Position numbers and translations under genes: made by a program. From NCBI GenBank assembly GCA_035759665.1, contig DASTUM010000024.1, positions 1-6,314 on the forward strand: DNA of 6,314 nucleotides. The letters run 5' to 3'. Position 1 is the stretch's first letter, and each line of letters begins with the position of its first letter. The notes below the pieces were generated by a model. It was given only the letters and a program-made list of their open reading frames with translations. It was not told where the DNA came from and searched no databases. Origin of the DNA: Micavibrio_A sp035759665 (GTDB taxonomy: Bacteria; Pseudomonadota; Alphaproteobacteria; Micavibrionales; Micavibrionaceae). Of this stretch, positions 1 to 5,420 are shown in pieces.

Positions 1-279
1 ATAGGCCGGAAATTCCTTGCCCGCTTTGATGAAATTCTTTTCTCTGGCGGCGGCCAGCGTCTCCGCGTCGGTCTTCAGCATCAACTCGTCGCCCAGTGTC
101 ATGCCGCCGTCCGACAGAGCGACGATCTCGATCGACCCGACCTTGGTGCGGTAATAACCCGGCGCCTGCTTCGTTCCCTGCGGCGCTGCCGCGCGCGCTT
201 TCGAAAGCCCCAGCGATGAAGCCAGCGCGGCGCCTGCGGCGACCATGGCGCTTCCCACGATAAAATGACGTCTGTCCAT
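1..279 (-). CDS. MBL-fold metallo-hydrolase with Tat-type signal peptide (5' part only)
   Basis: Only the first 93 codons are present; the gene runs off the left edge of the window. The N-terminus has a twin-arginine motif, RRHFIVG (residues 3-9), then a hydrophobic stretch to about residue 25 and an Ala-Arg-Ala cleavage site near residues 28-30. Export to the periplasm through Tat is therefore likely. Residues 40-58 (PGYYRTKVGSIEIVALSDG) match the opening strand of MBL-fold hydrolases of the lactonase-like group, which usually begin 'PGxYRxxxGdxevtaLsDG'. The zinc-binding HxHxDH motif would lie beyond the edge, so catalysis and substrate cannot be judged. The start is supported by AAAGGAAGG just upstream. 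The gene begins 11 bp after the yraN stop, which suggests cotranscription. The family call rests on one short motif. Confidence 0.7.
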   Translation of the reverse strand, partial: MDRRHFIVGSAMVAAGAALASSLGLSKARAAAPQGTKQAPGYYRTKVGSIEIVALSDGGMTLGDELMLKTDAETLAAAREKNFIKAGKEFPAY

Positions 280-290
280 AATCCTTCCTT

Positions 291-647
291 TCATTCCATA
301 AAGGCGTTTTCAAGATGGCGGATCGTGAAGGGCAGCTTCACCGCCATCACATCGATCCGCATCGGATACCCTGCATATTTCGGATAGGCCGACAGGAAAT
401 GCATCGACGCGTCCTGAATGCGCGCGCGCATTCTCGGCGTCAGGGATTCCAGCGCGATCTCCACGCTCGCCCGGGCCTTCACCTCGACGAACACCAGATA
501 CTGCCCGTCGATGGCCACGATATCCACCTCGCCAACGGGCGTGCGGTAACGGCGTTCCAGAATCTCGAAGCCCTTTGCGCGCAAAAACAGCTCCGCTGCC
601 CCCTCGGCCATGATCCCGCGATCGTATGTTTTTTTCTTGTGATCCAT
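291..647 (-). CDS. yraN: YraN/UPF0102 family endonuclease-fold protein
   Basis: This 118-residue protein has the usual length and motifs of the UPF0102 (YraN) family. It has an N-terminal helix with the conserved Gly/Ala-Glu (GIMAEGAAELFL, 11-22), GEVDIVA (39-45) and FVEVKAR (53-59). D42, E55 and K57 form a PD-(D/E)xK-like set, as in Holliday-junction-resolvase-fold nucleases. Members are assumed to act on nucleic acids, but their cellular role is not well established. The gene is the second in the minus-strand rsmI-yraN-MBL series; rsmI, lpoA and yraN are neighbours in many Proteobacteria. The ATG at 647 is the earliest possible start because an in-frame stop lies 15 bp upstream. It has no convincing Shine-Dalgarno sequence, perhaps because the repeat element at 658-814 abuts the start. 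A start at Met13 is possible but would trim part of the conserved N-terminal helix. Confidence 0.93.
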   Translation of the reverse strand: MDHKKKTYDRGIMAEGAAELFLRAKGFEILERRYRTPVGEVDIVAIDGQYLVFVEVKARASVEIALESLTPRMRARIQDASMHFLSAYPKYAGYPMRIDVMAVKLPFTIRHLENAFME

Positions 648-657
648 GTATGAATGC

Positions 658-814
658 TTTTACCACCAAGACACGAAGACGCCAAGATTGTTCAATCGTC
701 ATTGCGAACCCCGCGATAGCGGGTGAAGCAATCAAGAAATCAAACTGGATTGCTTCGTCACTACGCTCCTCGCAATGACGAAAAACTTGGTGTCTTCGTG
801 TCTTGGTGGCAAAA
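658..814. repeat. Nested inverted-repeat element (MITE/REP-like) between rsmI and yraN
   Basis: The outer arms at 663-686 and 786-809 are 24 bp each and complementary with one mismatch; weaker pairing extends them to 658 and 814. Inside are two further arm pairs: 697-707 with 770-780 (CGTCATTGCGA, perfect) and 725-733 with 748-756 (GAAGCAATC, perfect). A small hairpin, CCCGC-GATA-GCGGG, sits at 710-723. Read differently, the interior is two copies of one short repeat in opposite orientation, both starting CGTCATTGCGA and ending GAAGCAATC with different middles. Sequences like these (CGTCATTGCGAGG...GAAGCAATCC and CACCAAGACACGAAG) are known to me as dispersed intergenic repeats in unrelated bacteria. 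No protein is encoded. As RNA, the element would fold into a long hairpin in the rsmI-yraN transcript. Confidence 0.9.
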
Positions 815-820
815 CTCCAC

Positions 821-1705
821 TTATGTTTTACCCGACAATTTCAGCGCCAGCATGTAAATGGCCTTCTTCGGCTTGCCCGTCGCGGTCGCCACCATCTCGG
901 CGGCATCGCGCACCGACAATTGTTTCAACGCTTCTTTCAGTTGACCTTCGATGGTTTCGGCGGACGGGCCACTCTCGCTCTTGTTCTCGCCGATGATAAG
1001 GACGATCTCACCCTTCGGCTGCCCGTCCTTTTCGATGGATTCAAGGATGGTCGAAATGCGGCCCCTGCGCGTTTCTTCGTAAAGCTTGGTCAGTTCGCGC
1101 GCCATCGCCGCGGGGCGGTCGCCCAGAACTTTCTTAATGTCTTTGAGGCTTTCCTCGATCCGCGGCCCGGTTTCGTAGCAGATCAGCGTACCGGGGCGAT
1201 CCTGCCATTGTTCGAGCAGCGCTTTGCGCGGCCCGGAACGAGCGGGCAGAAATCCAAGAAACGAAAACGCGTCGCAGGGAAGGCCGGAGAGTTGCAGCGA
1301 AGGCAGCACCGCATTCGCGCCCGGAAGCGCCGTCACATCGAGCCCTCTGGAAATGATTTCGCGCACAAGCTTGTATCCCGGATCGGAAATAAGCGGCGTC
1401 CCCGCATCGGAGACGAGCGCGACGCTTTCCCCCTCTTCAATCACCTTGATAATATGCGCCCTGTCTTTTTCCGTGGCGTGGTCGTTGTAGACGCGCATTG
1501 GTTTCTTAAAACCAAACGCTTTCATCAGTTTCCCGGTAACGCGCGTGTCTTCGCAAACAACCAGGTCCGCCGCAGCAAGGACGTCAAGCGCACGGAACGT
1601 CATGTCCCGCAGATTGCCGATCGGCGTCGGAACGAGATATAACCCGGGCTTGAGGGAAACCTCTTCTAGCGTCCGCGCGCGTTTTTGTGTATTGTCTGAT
1701 TTCAT
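821..1705 (-). CDS. rsmI: 16S rRNA (cytidine(1402)-2'-O)-methyltransferase RsmI
   Basis: RsmI uses S-adenosylmethionine to 2'-O-methylate C1402 in the decoding centre of 16S rRNA. The 294-residue protein has the full set of tetrapyrrole-methylase-fold motifs: PTPIGNL (26-32), CEDTR (51-55), SDAGTP (99-104), ISDPG (106-110), PGANA (128-132), FLGFLP (149-154), ELTK (204-207) and KGEIVLIIG (231-239). The C-terminal helical domain (about 250-294) ends in the KPKKAIYMLAL pattern typical of the family. Length is normal. I chose the ATG at 1705; a longer GTG-started reading at 1759 would run into the signal-peptide codons of the divergent lipoprotein gene and adds nothing conserved. Neither start has a strong Shine-Dalgarno sequence. 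It is the first gene of a leftward operon with yraN. Confidence 0.96.
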   Translation of the reverse strand: MKSDNTQKRARTLEEVSLKPGLYLVPTPIGNLRDMTFRALDVLAAADLVVCEDTRVTGKLMKAFGFKKPMRVYNDHATEKDRAHIIKVIEEGESVALVSDAGTPLISDPGYKLVREIISRGLDVTALPGANAVLPSLQLSGLPCDAFSFLGFLPARSGPRKALLEQWQDRPGTLICYETGPRIEESLKDIKKVLGDRPAAMARELTKLYEETRRGRISTILESIEKDGQPKGEIVLIIGENKSESGPSAETIEGQLKEALKQLSVRDAAEMVATATGKPKKAIYMLALKLSGKT

Positions 1706-1744
1706 CCGTAACGATCCGTAAATTTGATAGAGAGTATCAGGAGC
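1706..1744. promoter_or_regulatory. Compact divergent start region between rsmI and lpoA-like gene
   Basis: Only 39 bp separate the two start codons, so the promoters must overlap each other or lie inside the opposing gene. Two structures are visible. ATCCGTAA occurs at 1704-1711 and again at 1714-1721, a direct repeat with a 10-bp period that overlaps the rsmI start codon. TGATA-GAGAG-TATCA at 1725-1739 is a perfect 5-5-5 palindrome just before the lipoprotein gene. AGGAG at 1739-1743 is only one base from the ATG at 1745, closer than usual. I see no convincing -35/-10 pair for either gene. A regulatory role is inferred from position only. Confidence 0.4.
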
Positions 1745-2860
1745 ATGACCGTCTTTCACCGCTTTTGTACCGTTTTTCCCCTTTTCCTGCTGGTTCTGGC
1801 GCTGGCCTCATGCAGCGGCACGGGACGCGGCCCGTGGGATAGCCGCTCCGCGCAGCAACAACAGGATGTGACCGTCGGCCCTTACGGAACGCCGTCCGGC
1901 GTCGTTCCTGCCGACACTTCCGCTTCTTCGGCCAAAGTCGCCATCCTGCTTCCGCTCTCGGGGAGCAACGCCGCCGTCGGTCAGTCCATGTTGCAGGCGG
2001 CGCAGCTCGCTGTCTTCGATCTTGGATATGACAATTTCGAACTGATGCCCCGCGACACGTCCAGCGGCGCGGCCCAAGCCGCAAGCGCCGCGATCCGCGA
2101 CGGGGCGCAGCTTATCCTCGGCCCCCTCTTCGCCGACGACGTCCGCGCCGTGAAATCAGCAACGTCGGGCAGCGGCGTCAATGTCATCGCCTTTTCGACA
2201 GACTGGACGCTTGCGGGCGGCAACACCTATATGATGGGCTTCCTGCCCTTCGGCCAGGTCGAGCGCATTGCCCAATACGCCGCCGCCAAGGGACTGAAAC
2301 GCGCCGCCGTCGCTGCGGGCTCGGACACCTACGGTTCGGCTACCTCTTCGCTCTTTGAATCCGAAGCGCGCAAAAACGGCATGACCATCACCCGCGCTTT
2401 ATCGGACGCGTCGGGATATGATGCCGTATTCATTCCGGCGGGCGGCACGGCTCTTTCGGGAATCCTGCAACGCGTGGCCAACAAGGACGCGAAGAAACTC
2501 GGCACCGGCCTTTGGGACGATGCCCGCGTCGCCGCCGATCCGGCCATGAACGGCGCGTGGTTCGCCGCGCCCTCGCCCCGCGCCCGCGCAGCTTTCGAAT
2601 CCCGCTACGCGCAAACCTACGGCGCGCGGCCCCAGCGCCTCGCCTCGATGGCCTATGACGCCACCGCGCTCGCCGCGGCGCTTGCTCGGGCCGGCGGCTT
2701 CACCCCCGCCAACCTGACCAATCCGAACGGCTTCGCCGGCGTCGACGGTATCATCCGCTTTAACAAATCAGGCCTCGCCGAACGCGGCATGGCCGTGCTC
2801 GAAATCCGCGGCGGCCAGATCGTCGAAATAGATCCGGCGCCATCGTCATTCCAACGTTAG
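1745..2860 (+). CDS. Penicillin-binding protein activator, LpoA-like outer-membrane lipoprotein
   Basis: The 371-residue protein begins with a lipoprotein signal peptide: a short basic start, a hydrophobic core (residues 9-21) and lipobox LASC with C23 as the lipidation site. Serine follows the cysteine, so there is no Asp retention signal and the outer membrane is the expected location. After a linker rich in Gln, Pro and Ser (about 24-62) comes a type 1 periplasmic-binding fold: KVAILLPLSG (64-73), GPLFADDV (126-133), YDATALAAAL (304-313) and a C-terminal GVDGIIRFN (332-340). This is the arrangement of the LpoA C-terminal domain, which activates class A penicillin-binding proteins in peptidoglycan synthesis. 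E. coli LpoA is longer, with an N-terminal TPR-like domain that is absent here. The ATG at 1745 is preferred over an upstream TTG at 1724 because it starts the signal peptide properly. It lies opposite rsmI, a conserved neighbour. Confidence 0.9.
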   Translation: MTVFHRFCTVFPLFLLVLALASCSGTGRGPWDSRSAQQQQDVTVGPYGTPSGVVPADTSASSAKVAILLPLSGSNAAVGQSMLQAAQLAVFDLGYDNFELMPRDTSSGAAQAASAAIRDGAQLILGPLFADDVRAVKSATSGSGVNVIAFSTDWTLAGGNTYMMGFLPFGQVERIAQYAAAKGLKRAAVAAGSDTYGSATSSLFESEARKNGMTITRALSDASGYDAVFIPAGGTALSGILQRVANKDAKKLGTGLWDDARVAADPAMNGAWFAAPSPRARAAFESRYAQTYGARPQRLASMAYDATALAAALARAGGFTPANLTNPNGFAGVDGIIRFNKSGLAERGMAVLEIRGGQIVEIDPAPSSFQR

Positions 2861-2869
2861 AGGACAACC

Positions 2870-3076
2870 ATGCAAATAATCGAAAAAATCAAGGCAGGCG
2901 GAATCGCCCTGATCGCCACCGCGCTCATAATTTTCGTTGGCGGTTTCGCCGCATGGCTCACCCACATCGTCAATTGTTTTCAGGACGGAGAATGGGGATT
3001 TCTACTCGTGGGCGCGCTCTTCTTTCCGCTGGCCGTCATCCACGGCATAGGCATCTGGCTCGGCCTTTGGGACTGA
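2870..3076 (+). CDS. Small two-helix inner-membrane protein, function unknown
   Basis: The gene encodes 68 residues with two predicted membrane helices, about 11-34 and 43-66. They are separated by a short polar turn containing Cys36 and the sequence QDGEW. The second helix holds PLAVIHGIGIWLG, a pattern I have seen in small uncharacterised proteobacterial and phage membrane proteins, but I cannot attach a function to it. GAGGA at 2860-2864 lies 5 bases before the ATG, and the gene starts 9 bp after the stop of the LpoA-like gene. It is therefore very likely translated, and probably cotranscribed with that gene. It ends 3 bp from the stop of the convergent ATP-grasp gene. Confidence 0.82.
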   Translation: MQIIEKIKAGGIALIATALIIFVGGFAAWLTHIVNCFQDGEWGFLLVGALFFPLAVIHGIGIWLGLWD

Positions 3077-3079
3077 GGC

Positions 3080-4120
3080 TTAAGCCACCATCTCGCGGTT
3101 CATCCAGCGCTTGGCCTGACCGAGAATTTTTGCAAAGACGTCTTTCGGCTCCCAATGCTGTCTCGCGGCAGGTTTGAAGGGTACGATTTTCTTCTCCTTG
3201 CGGTGCTGCGCAAGGCGGCGTTCCATCGATTTGAAAATCTTTTGCGGTACATTGACGCCCGACGCCTTTTCCAGCCCCTTGAATCCGGGGAAAGTATTGG
3301 CTTCGCAGATCGTGTAGCCGCCGTTTGTCAGGAACAGCAGATCGACGCCGCCGATCTGGATATCGAGCGCGTCGGCCGTGGCCACGGCGAGGTCGATCGC
3401 CTGCTGATCGGCCTTGAATTCATGCACGCTGCCGCCGGAGCTGTAATTCGCCTTGAAATCGCCTTCCTTGGCGCGGCGCTCCATGGATGCCACCAGTTCG
3501 CCGTCCACGATGAACAGGCGCAGGTCGCGGCCCTTGGACGCCTCGACGAATTGCTGGAAGATAAGCTGGATGTCGGGTGCCGTCTGGCCGATCAAATCCA
3601 TCTGGTCTTTGAAAGCCTTCGCATTTTCGATCAGGAACACGCCGACGCCCAGCGCGCCCTTGAGCGTTTTGACCACGACCGGGAAGCCCAGCGTGTGTTC
3701 GATCATATTCACCATATCGTCGTCGACCGGAAATTTCGCGAGCATCGTCTTAGGCGAGGTTATGCCTTTTGCGGCCAGGACCTGGTGGGTGTGCAGCTTG
3801 TCGCGCACCATCTCGATCGTCTCGGCCTTGTTGTAGACGAGGCAGCCCATGCGCTCTAGCTGGCGGACGATGGCAAGGCTGAAATAGGAATGGTCGTGAT
3901 GGTTGAAGTAAGGATAGACTACGTCGGGCAGAGGCACTGGCTTGCCCTTGATAAGGATGGAATCGCGCGTGCTTTCATCGACGATCAGGTCGAAATCGGC
4001 AGGTTTGTAAACCTTGAGCGTAATGCCCATCACCTCAGCTTCCGCCTTGAAGCGGCGAACTTCATGAGCGAGATCGGCGCTTGATTCAATATCATCGCCG
4101 TACAGAATCCAGACTTCCAT
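3080..4120 (-). CDS. RimK-family ATP-grasp ligase
   Basis: This 346-residue protein belongs to the RimK/LysX group of ATP-grasp enzymes. These join an amino acid, often glutamate, to a carboxyl group through an acyl-phosphate. Visible features, in order: a pre-ATP-grasp domain (1-105); VVVKTLKGALGVGVF (148-162) with the ATP-binding lysine K151 and the glycine-rich loop; IFQQFVEAS (187-195); RDLRLFIVDGELVASMERR (198-216); GDFKANYSSGG (220-230); GGVDLL with D260; and CEANTFPGFKGLEKASG (272-288), where E273 and N275 would hold Mg2+. All expected catalytic positions are present. A basic tail of about 45 residues (302-346) extends beyond the usual RimK end. The acceptor could be ribosomal protein S6, a carrier protein, a cofactor or a small molecule; the sequence does not decide. 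GAGGG at 4126-4130 lies 5 bases from the ATG. Confidence 0.9.
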   Translation of the reverse strand: MEVWILYGDDIESSADLAHEVRRFKAEAEVMGITLKVYKPADFDLIVDESTRDSILIKGKPVPLPDVVYPYFNHHDHSYFSLAIVRQLERMGCLVYNKAETIEMVRDKLHTHQVLAAKGITSPKTMLAKFPVDDDMVNMIEHTLGFPVVVKTLKGALGVGVFLIENAKAFKDQMDLIGQTAPDIQLIFQQFVEASKGRDLRLFIVDGELVASMERRAKEGDFKANYSSGGSVHEFKADQQAIDLAVATADALDIQIGGVDLLFLTNGGYTICEANTFPGFKGLEKASGVNVPQKIFKSMERRLAQHRKEKKIVPFKPAARQHWEPKDVFAKILGQAKRWMNREMVA

Positions 4121-4167
4121 GCTGACCCTCTATATCCTTGTTGCGTTTTTTTCTGATGGATGCCCCT

Positions 4168-4196
4168 TTTATCCCACGAAAGTGACATCCTTACAA
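4168..4196 (-). promoter_or_regulatory. Candidate promoter for the RimK-like gene
   Basis: On the minus strand, TTGTAA (4196-4191) and GATAAA (4173-4168) are separated by exactly 17 bases. Each matches the sigma-70-type consensus at four of six positions. The elements lie about 50-75 bp before the start codon. Spacing and placement are good but the match is only fair. Confidence 0.35.
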
Positions 4197-4217
4197 AACA
4201 ATTTCCGCCACACACAC

Positions 4218-4233
4218 TAATCGTGAACGATTA
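4218..4233. promoter_or_regulatory. Candidate operator palindrome in the rimK-like/tetR intergenic region
   Basis: TAATCGT-GA-ACGATTA is a perfect inverted repeat with 7-bp arms and a 2-bp centre. It is 22 bp from the candidate promoter of the RimK-like gene and 141 bp upstream of the tetR start. TetR-family regulators commonly bind 15-20 bp palindromes between themselves and a divergent target, so this is the best visible binding site for the product of the gene at 4375. Binding is inferred and not shown by the sequence. Confidence 0.5.
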
Positions 4234-4273
4234 CAGGGCTTTAGAGTTCCGCCTGAATTGCGATACGCCTTCT

Positions 4274-4282
4274 TGTGGATAA
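4274..4282 (-). promoter_or_regulatory. Consensus DnaA box
   Basis: TGTGGATAA on the plus strand is the complement of TTATCCACA, the strict DnaA-binding consensus. It stands alone, about 90 bp upstream of the tetR start. I noticed no cluster of further boxes, so this is not an origin. It could be a DnaA regulatory site or chance; one perfect 9-mer in a window this size is expected roughly one time in twenty. Confidence 0.4.
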
Positions 4283-4337
4283 CTCCTTAACTACGTTTGC
4301 GTTCCACCGCTCTTTTAATTTAAAACCGTTCGTATCG

Positions 4338-4369
4338 TATAAATCACCAAATTTGTCACTGAAAAGGAG
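4338..4369 (+). promoter_or_regulatory. -10-like element and ribosome binding site of the tetR gene
   Basis: TATAAA at 4338-4343 resembles a -10 box, but no good -35 is visible at the right distance; TTAATT at 4315 is the nearest, and poor. The palindrome CAAATTTG (4348-4355) lies in the expected early transcript. AAGGAG at 4364-4369, 5 bases before the ATG at 4375, is a near-ideal Shine-Dalgarno sequence and fixes the start. The ribosome site is secure; the promoter is tentative. Confidence 0.4.
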
Positions 4370-4374
4370 CCATC

Positions 4375-4989
4375 ATGCAGCGTCCTGGCGCAGAACAATT
4401 GCAAGTCGCAGAACACGAATTCAAACCGGGCCGTCCCCGTTCCGAAGAGAGCCGCAGAGCCATTCTGGACGCAACGCGTCGTCTTCTTACGCATATGTCG
4501 GTTGCGAAGATATCTATCGAAGCCATTGCGAAAAAAGCAGGAGTTGGCAAAACGACCATCTACCGCTGGTGGCCGAACAAACAATCCGTCGTGATGGAAG
4601 CCGTCTTCAGCCAGCCGGGATTCCAGAACTTCATGCCTCAGGCAAACGTGCCGTTTGAGGGCATTCGCAGCCAGATAGAAAAGCTCTGCCGCCAGGTCGC
4701 CGGAAAGAACGGACGTATCGTTGCGGAAATTGTAGGCGAGTGCCAGGGTGACATTGAAATCCTGAAGGCCCTCGTGAAAAACTTCTTCCAGGACCGCTAC
4801 AATTCCCTCGCCTACTACATTCAGAAAGGCAAGCATGAAGGCACGATCCACGACAATATCGACCTCGAAGTCGCCATCGACCTGATCCTCGGCCCAATCA
4901 TTTTCCGCCTGATGTCCGGCCAGAACGTGGACGAAGCTTTCTCCCGCAAGCTGACCGATATGGTCGGCAACGCGCTGGTGGTGCGCTGA
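4375..4989 (+). CDS. TetR/AcrR-family transcriptional regulator
   Basis: The 204-residue protein has a classic TetR DNA-binding domain. GRPRSEESRRAILDATRRLL (19-38) forms helix 1. The helix-turn-helix is in residues 47-69, with AIAKKAGVGKTTIYRWWPNK as its core. The rest (about 85-204) is a helical ligand/dimerisation domain ending in LILGPIIFRLMSG, a pattern typical of the group with a TetR_C_11-like C-terminal domain. Such proteins are usually repressors released by a small ligand; the ligand cannot be predicted. The gene is divergent from the RimK-like ligase and overlaps the start of a small lipoprotein gene, so both neighbours are candidate targets. Autoregulation through the palindrome at 4218-4233 is possible. 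Confidence 0.95.
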   Translation: MQRPGAEQLQVAEHEFKPGRPRSEESRRAILDATRRLLTHMSVAKISIEAIAKKAGVGKTTIYRWWPNKQSVVMEAVFSQPGFQNFMPQANVPFEGIRSQIEKLCRQVAGKNGRIVAEIVGECQGDIEILKALVKNFFQDRYNSLAYYIQKGKHEGTIHDNIDLEVAIDLILGPIIFRLMSGQNVDEAFSRKLTDMVGNALVVR

Positions 4990-5216
4990 TGCCCCGCGCC
5001 GGCAAACTCTCGCTGATAGCCCTGATCCCCGCCGTCACGCTCGGCCTGCTCACGGCCTGCGGCGATGGCGCGCTGAAGCGCCAGTTCACCTACAAGGGCA
5101 TTTATTCCGTCTGCAAGCCGGACGGCTATCCCGTCGTCTGCTTCGCCGATGCGGACGGCAAGGATGGCGGTCTTTTCTGTATGCCGCTCTCCGAAGTCGG
5201 TGGAAAATGCCTGTAG
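4989..5216 (+). CDS. Small cysteine-rich lipoprotein, function unknown
   Basis: This 75-residue product starts inside the tetR stop codon (TGATG, one shared base), which implies translational coupling. Residues 1-23 form a lipoprotein signal peptide with lipobox LTAC, and C24 is the lipidated residue. The mature part has only 52 residues and contains four more cysteines (C42, C51, C64, C74), enough for two disulfides in the periplasm. Gly and Asp are frequent (DADGKDGG, 54-61). The residue after the lipidated cysteine is Gly and Asp comes third. I do not recognise the family. A convincing signal peptide, the coupling and a terminator 30 bp downstream make it a real gene. Confidence 0.85.
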   Translation: MPRAGKLSLIALIPAVTLGLLTACGDGALKRQFTYKGIYSVCKPDGYPVVCFADADGKDGGLFCMPLSEVGGKCL

Positions 5217-5243
5217 GGAACCGCTTTAAACCTCTTAAAACAC

Positions 5244-5267
5244 AAAGGCCCGCTTAGGGCCCTTTTT
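5244..5267 (+). terminator. Rho-independent terminator after the lipoprotein gene
   Basis: The stem GGCCC (5247-5251) pairs with GGGCC (5257-5261) around the loop GCTTA, followed by C and five T (5263-5267). The stem can lengthen through AAA/TTT if one C is bulged. It ends the tetR-lipoprotein transcription unit. Short but well formed. Confidence 0.75.
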
Positions 5268-5337
5268 CGTAAAAGGAACTTTTCTTTTTTTCTGATGTTT
5301 GATGAAGGACTTAATCATTTTTATTAGGAGAGAGCGA

Positions 5338-5412
5338 ATGAATTCCATTATTTATCTTGTCGGCCTCGTGGTCGTCGTCCTGGCGATCCTGTCCTTTCTT
5401 GGCCTTAACTGA
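5338..5412 (+). CDS. 24-residue single-helix membrane microprotein
   Basis: The short frame encodes MNSIIYLVGLVVVVLAILSF followed by LGLN and a TGA. Residues 4-22 form one membrane helix with almost no polar residues. AGGAG at 5326-5330 is 7 bases before the ATG, a good ribosome site in otherwise AT-rich leader sequence. The stop codon lies 8 bp before the next gene and its TGA is part of that gene's GAGGTG ribosome site, so the two genes are likely coupled. Very short hydrophobic proteins of this kind occur in alphaproteobacterial genomes, usually as hypothetical proteins. A role as subunit or regulator of the neighbouring membrane protein is only a guess. It could instead be a leader peptide controlling the downstream gene. 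Confidence 0.75.
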   Translation: MNSIIYLVGLVVVVLAILSFLGLN

Positions 5413-5420
5413 GGTGCACC

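Noticed and set aside
663..809. Inverted repeat considered as ends of an insertion sequence or as a CRISPR array
   Set aside because: There is no transposase or coding frame inside, and the repeats are nested inverted arms, not regularly spaced direct repeats.
803..1642. Long plus-strand open frame opposite rsmI
   Set aside because: It is the antisense of a clearly conserved gene, has no family motifs and is rich in Arg, Phe and His as expected of a shadow frame in GC-rich DNA.
1724..1744. TTG start seven codons upstream for the LpoA-like gene
   Set aside because: The ATG at 1745 begins a complete lipoprotein signal peptide; the extension adds acidic residue to the n-region and uses a rare start.
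1706..1759. Longer GTG-started version of rsmI overlapping the divergent lipoprotein gene
   Set aside because: The extra 18 residues are not part of the conserved domain and would overlap the signal-peptide codons on the other strand; the ATG at 1705 gives normal family length.
3155..3859. 234-codon plus-strand open frame opposite the ATP-grasp gene
   Set aside because: The minus-strand protein carries all RimK-family motifs and a good ribosome site; this frame has neither.
4218..4282. Replication origin, because of a DnaA box in an intergenic region
   Set aside because: Only one box was seen, with no cluster of further boxes and no neighbouring replication gene.
4315..4851. 178-codon minus-strand open frame opposite tetR
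   Set aside because: The plus strand encodes an intact TetR protein with a near-ideal ribosome site; the antisense frame has no recognisable domain.
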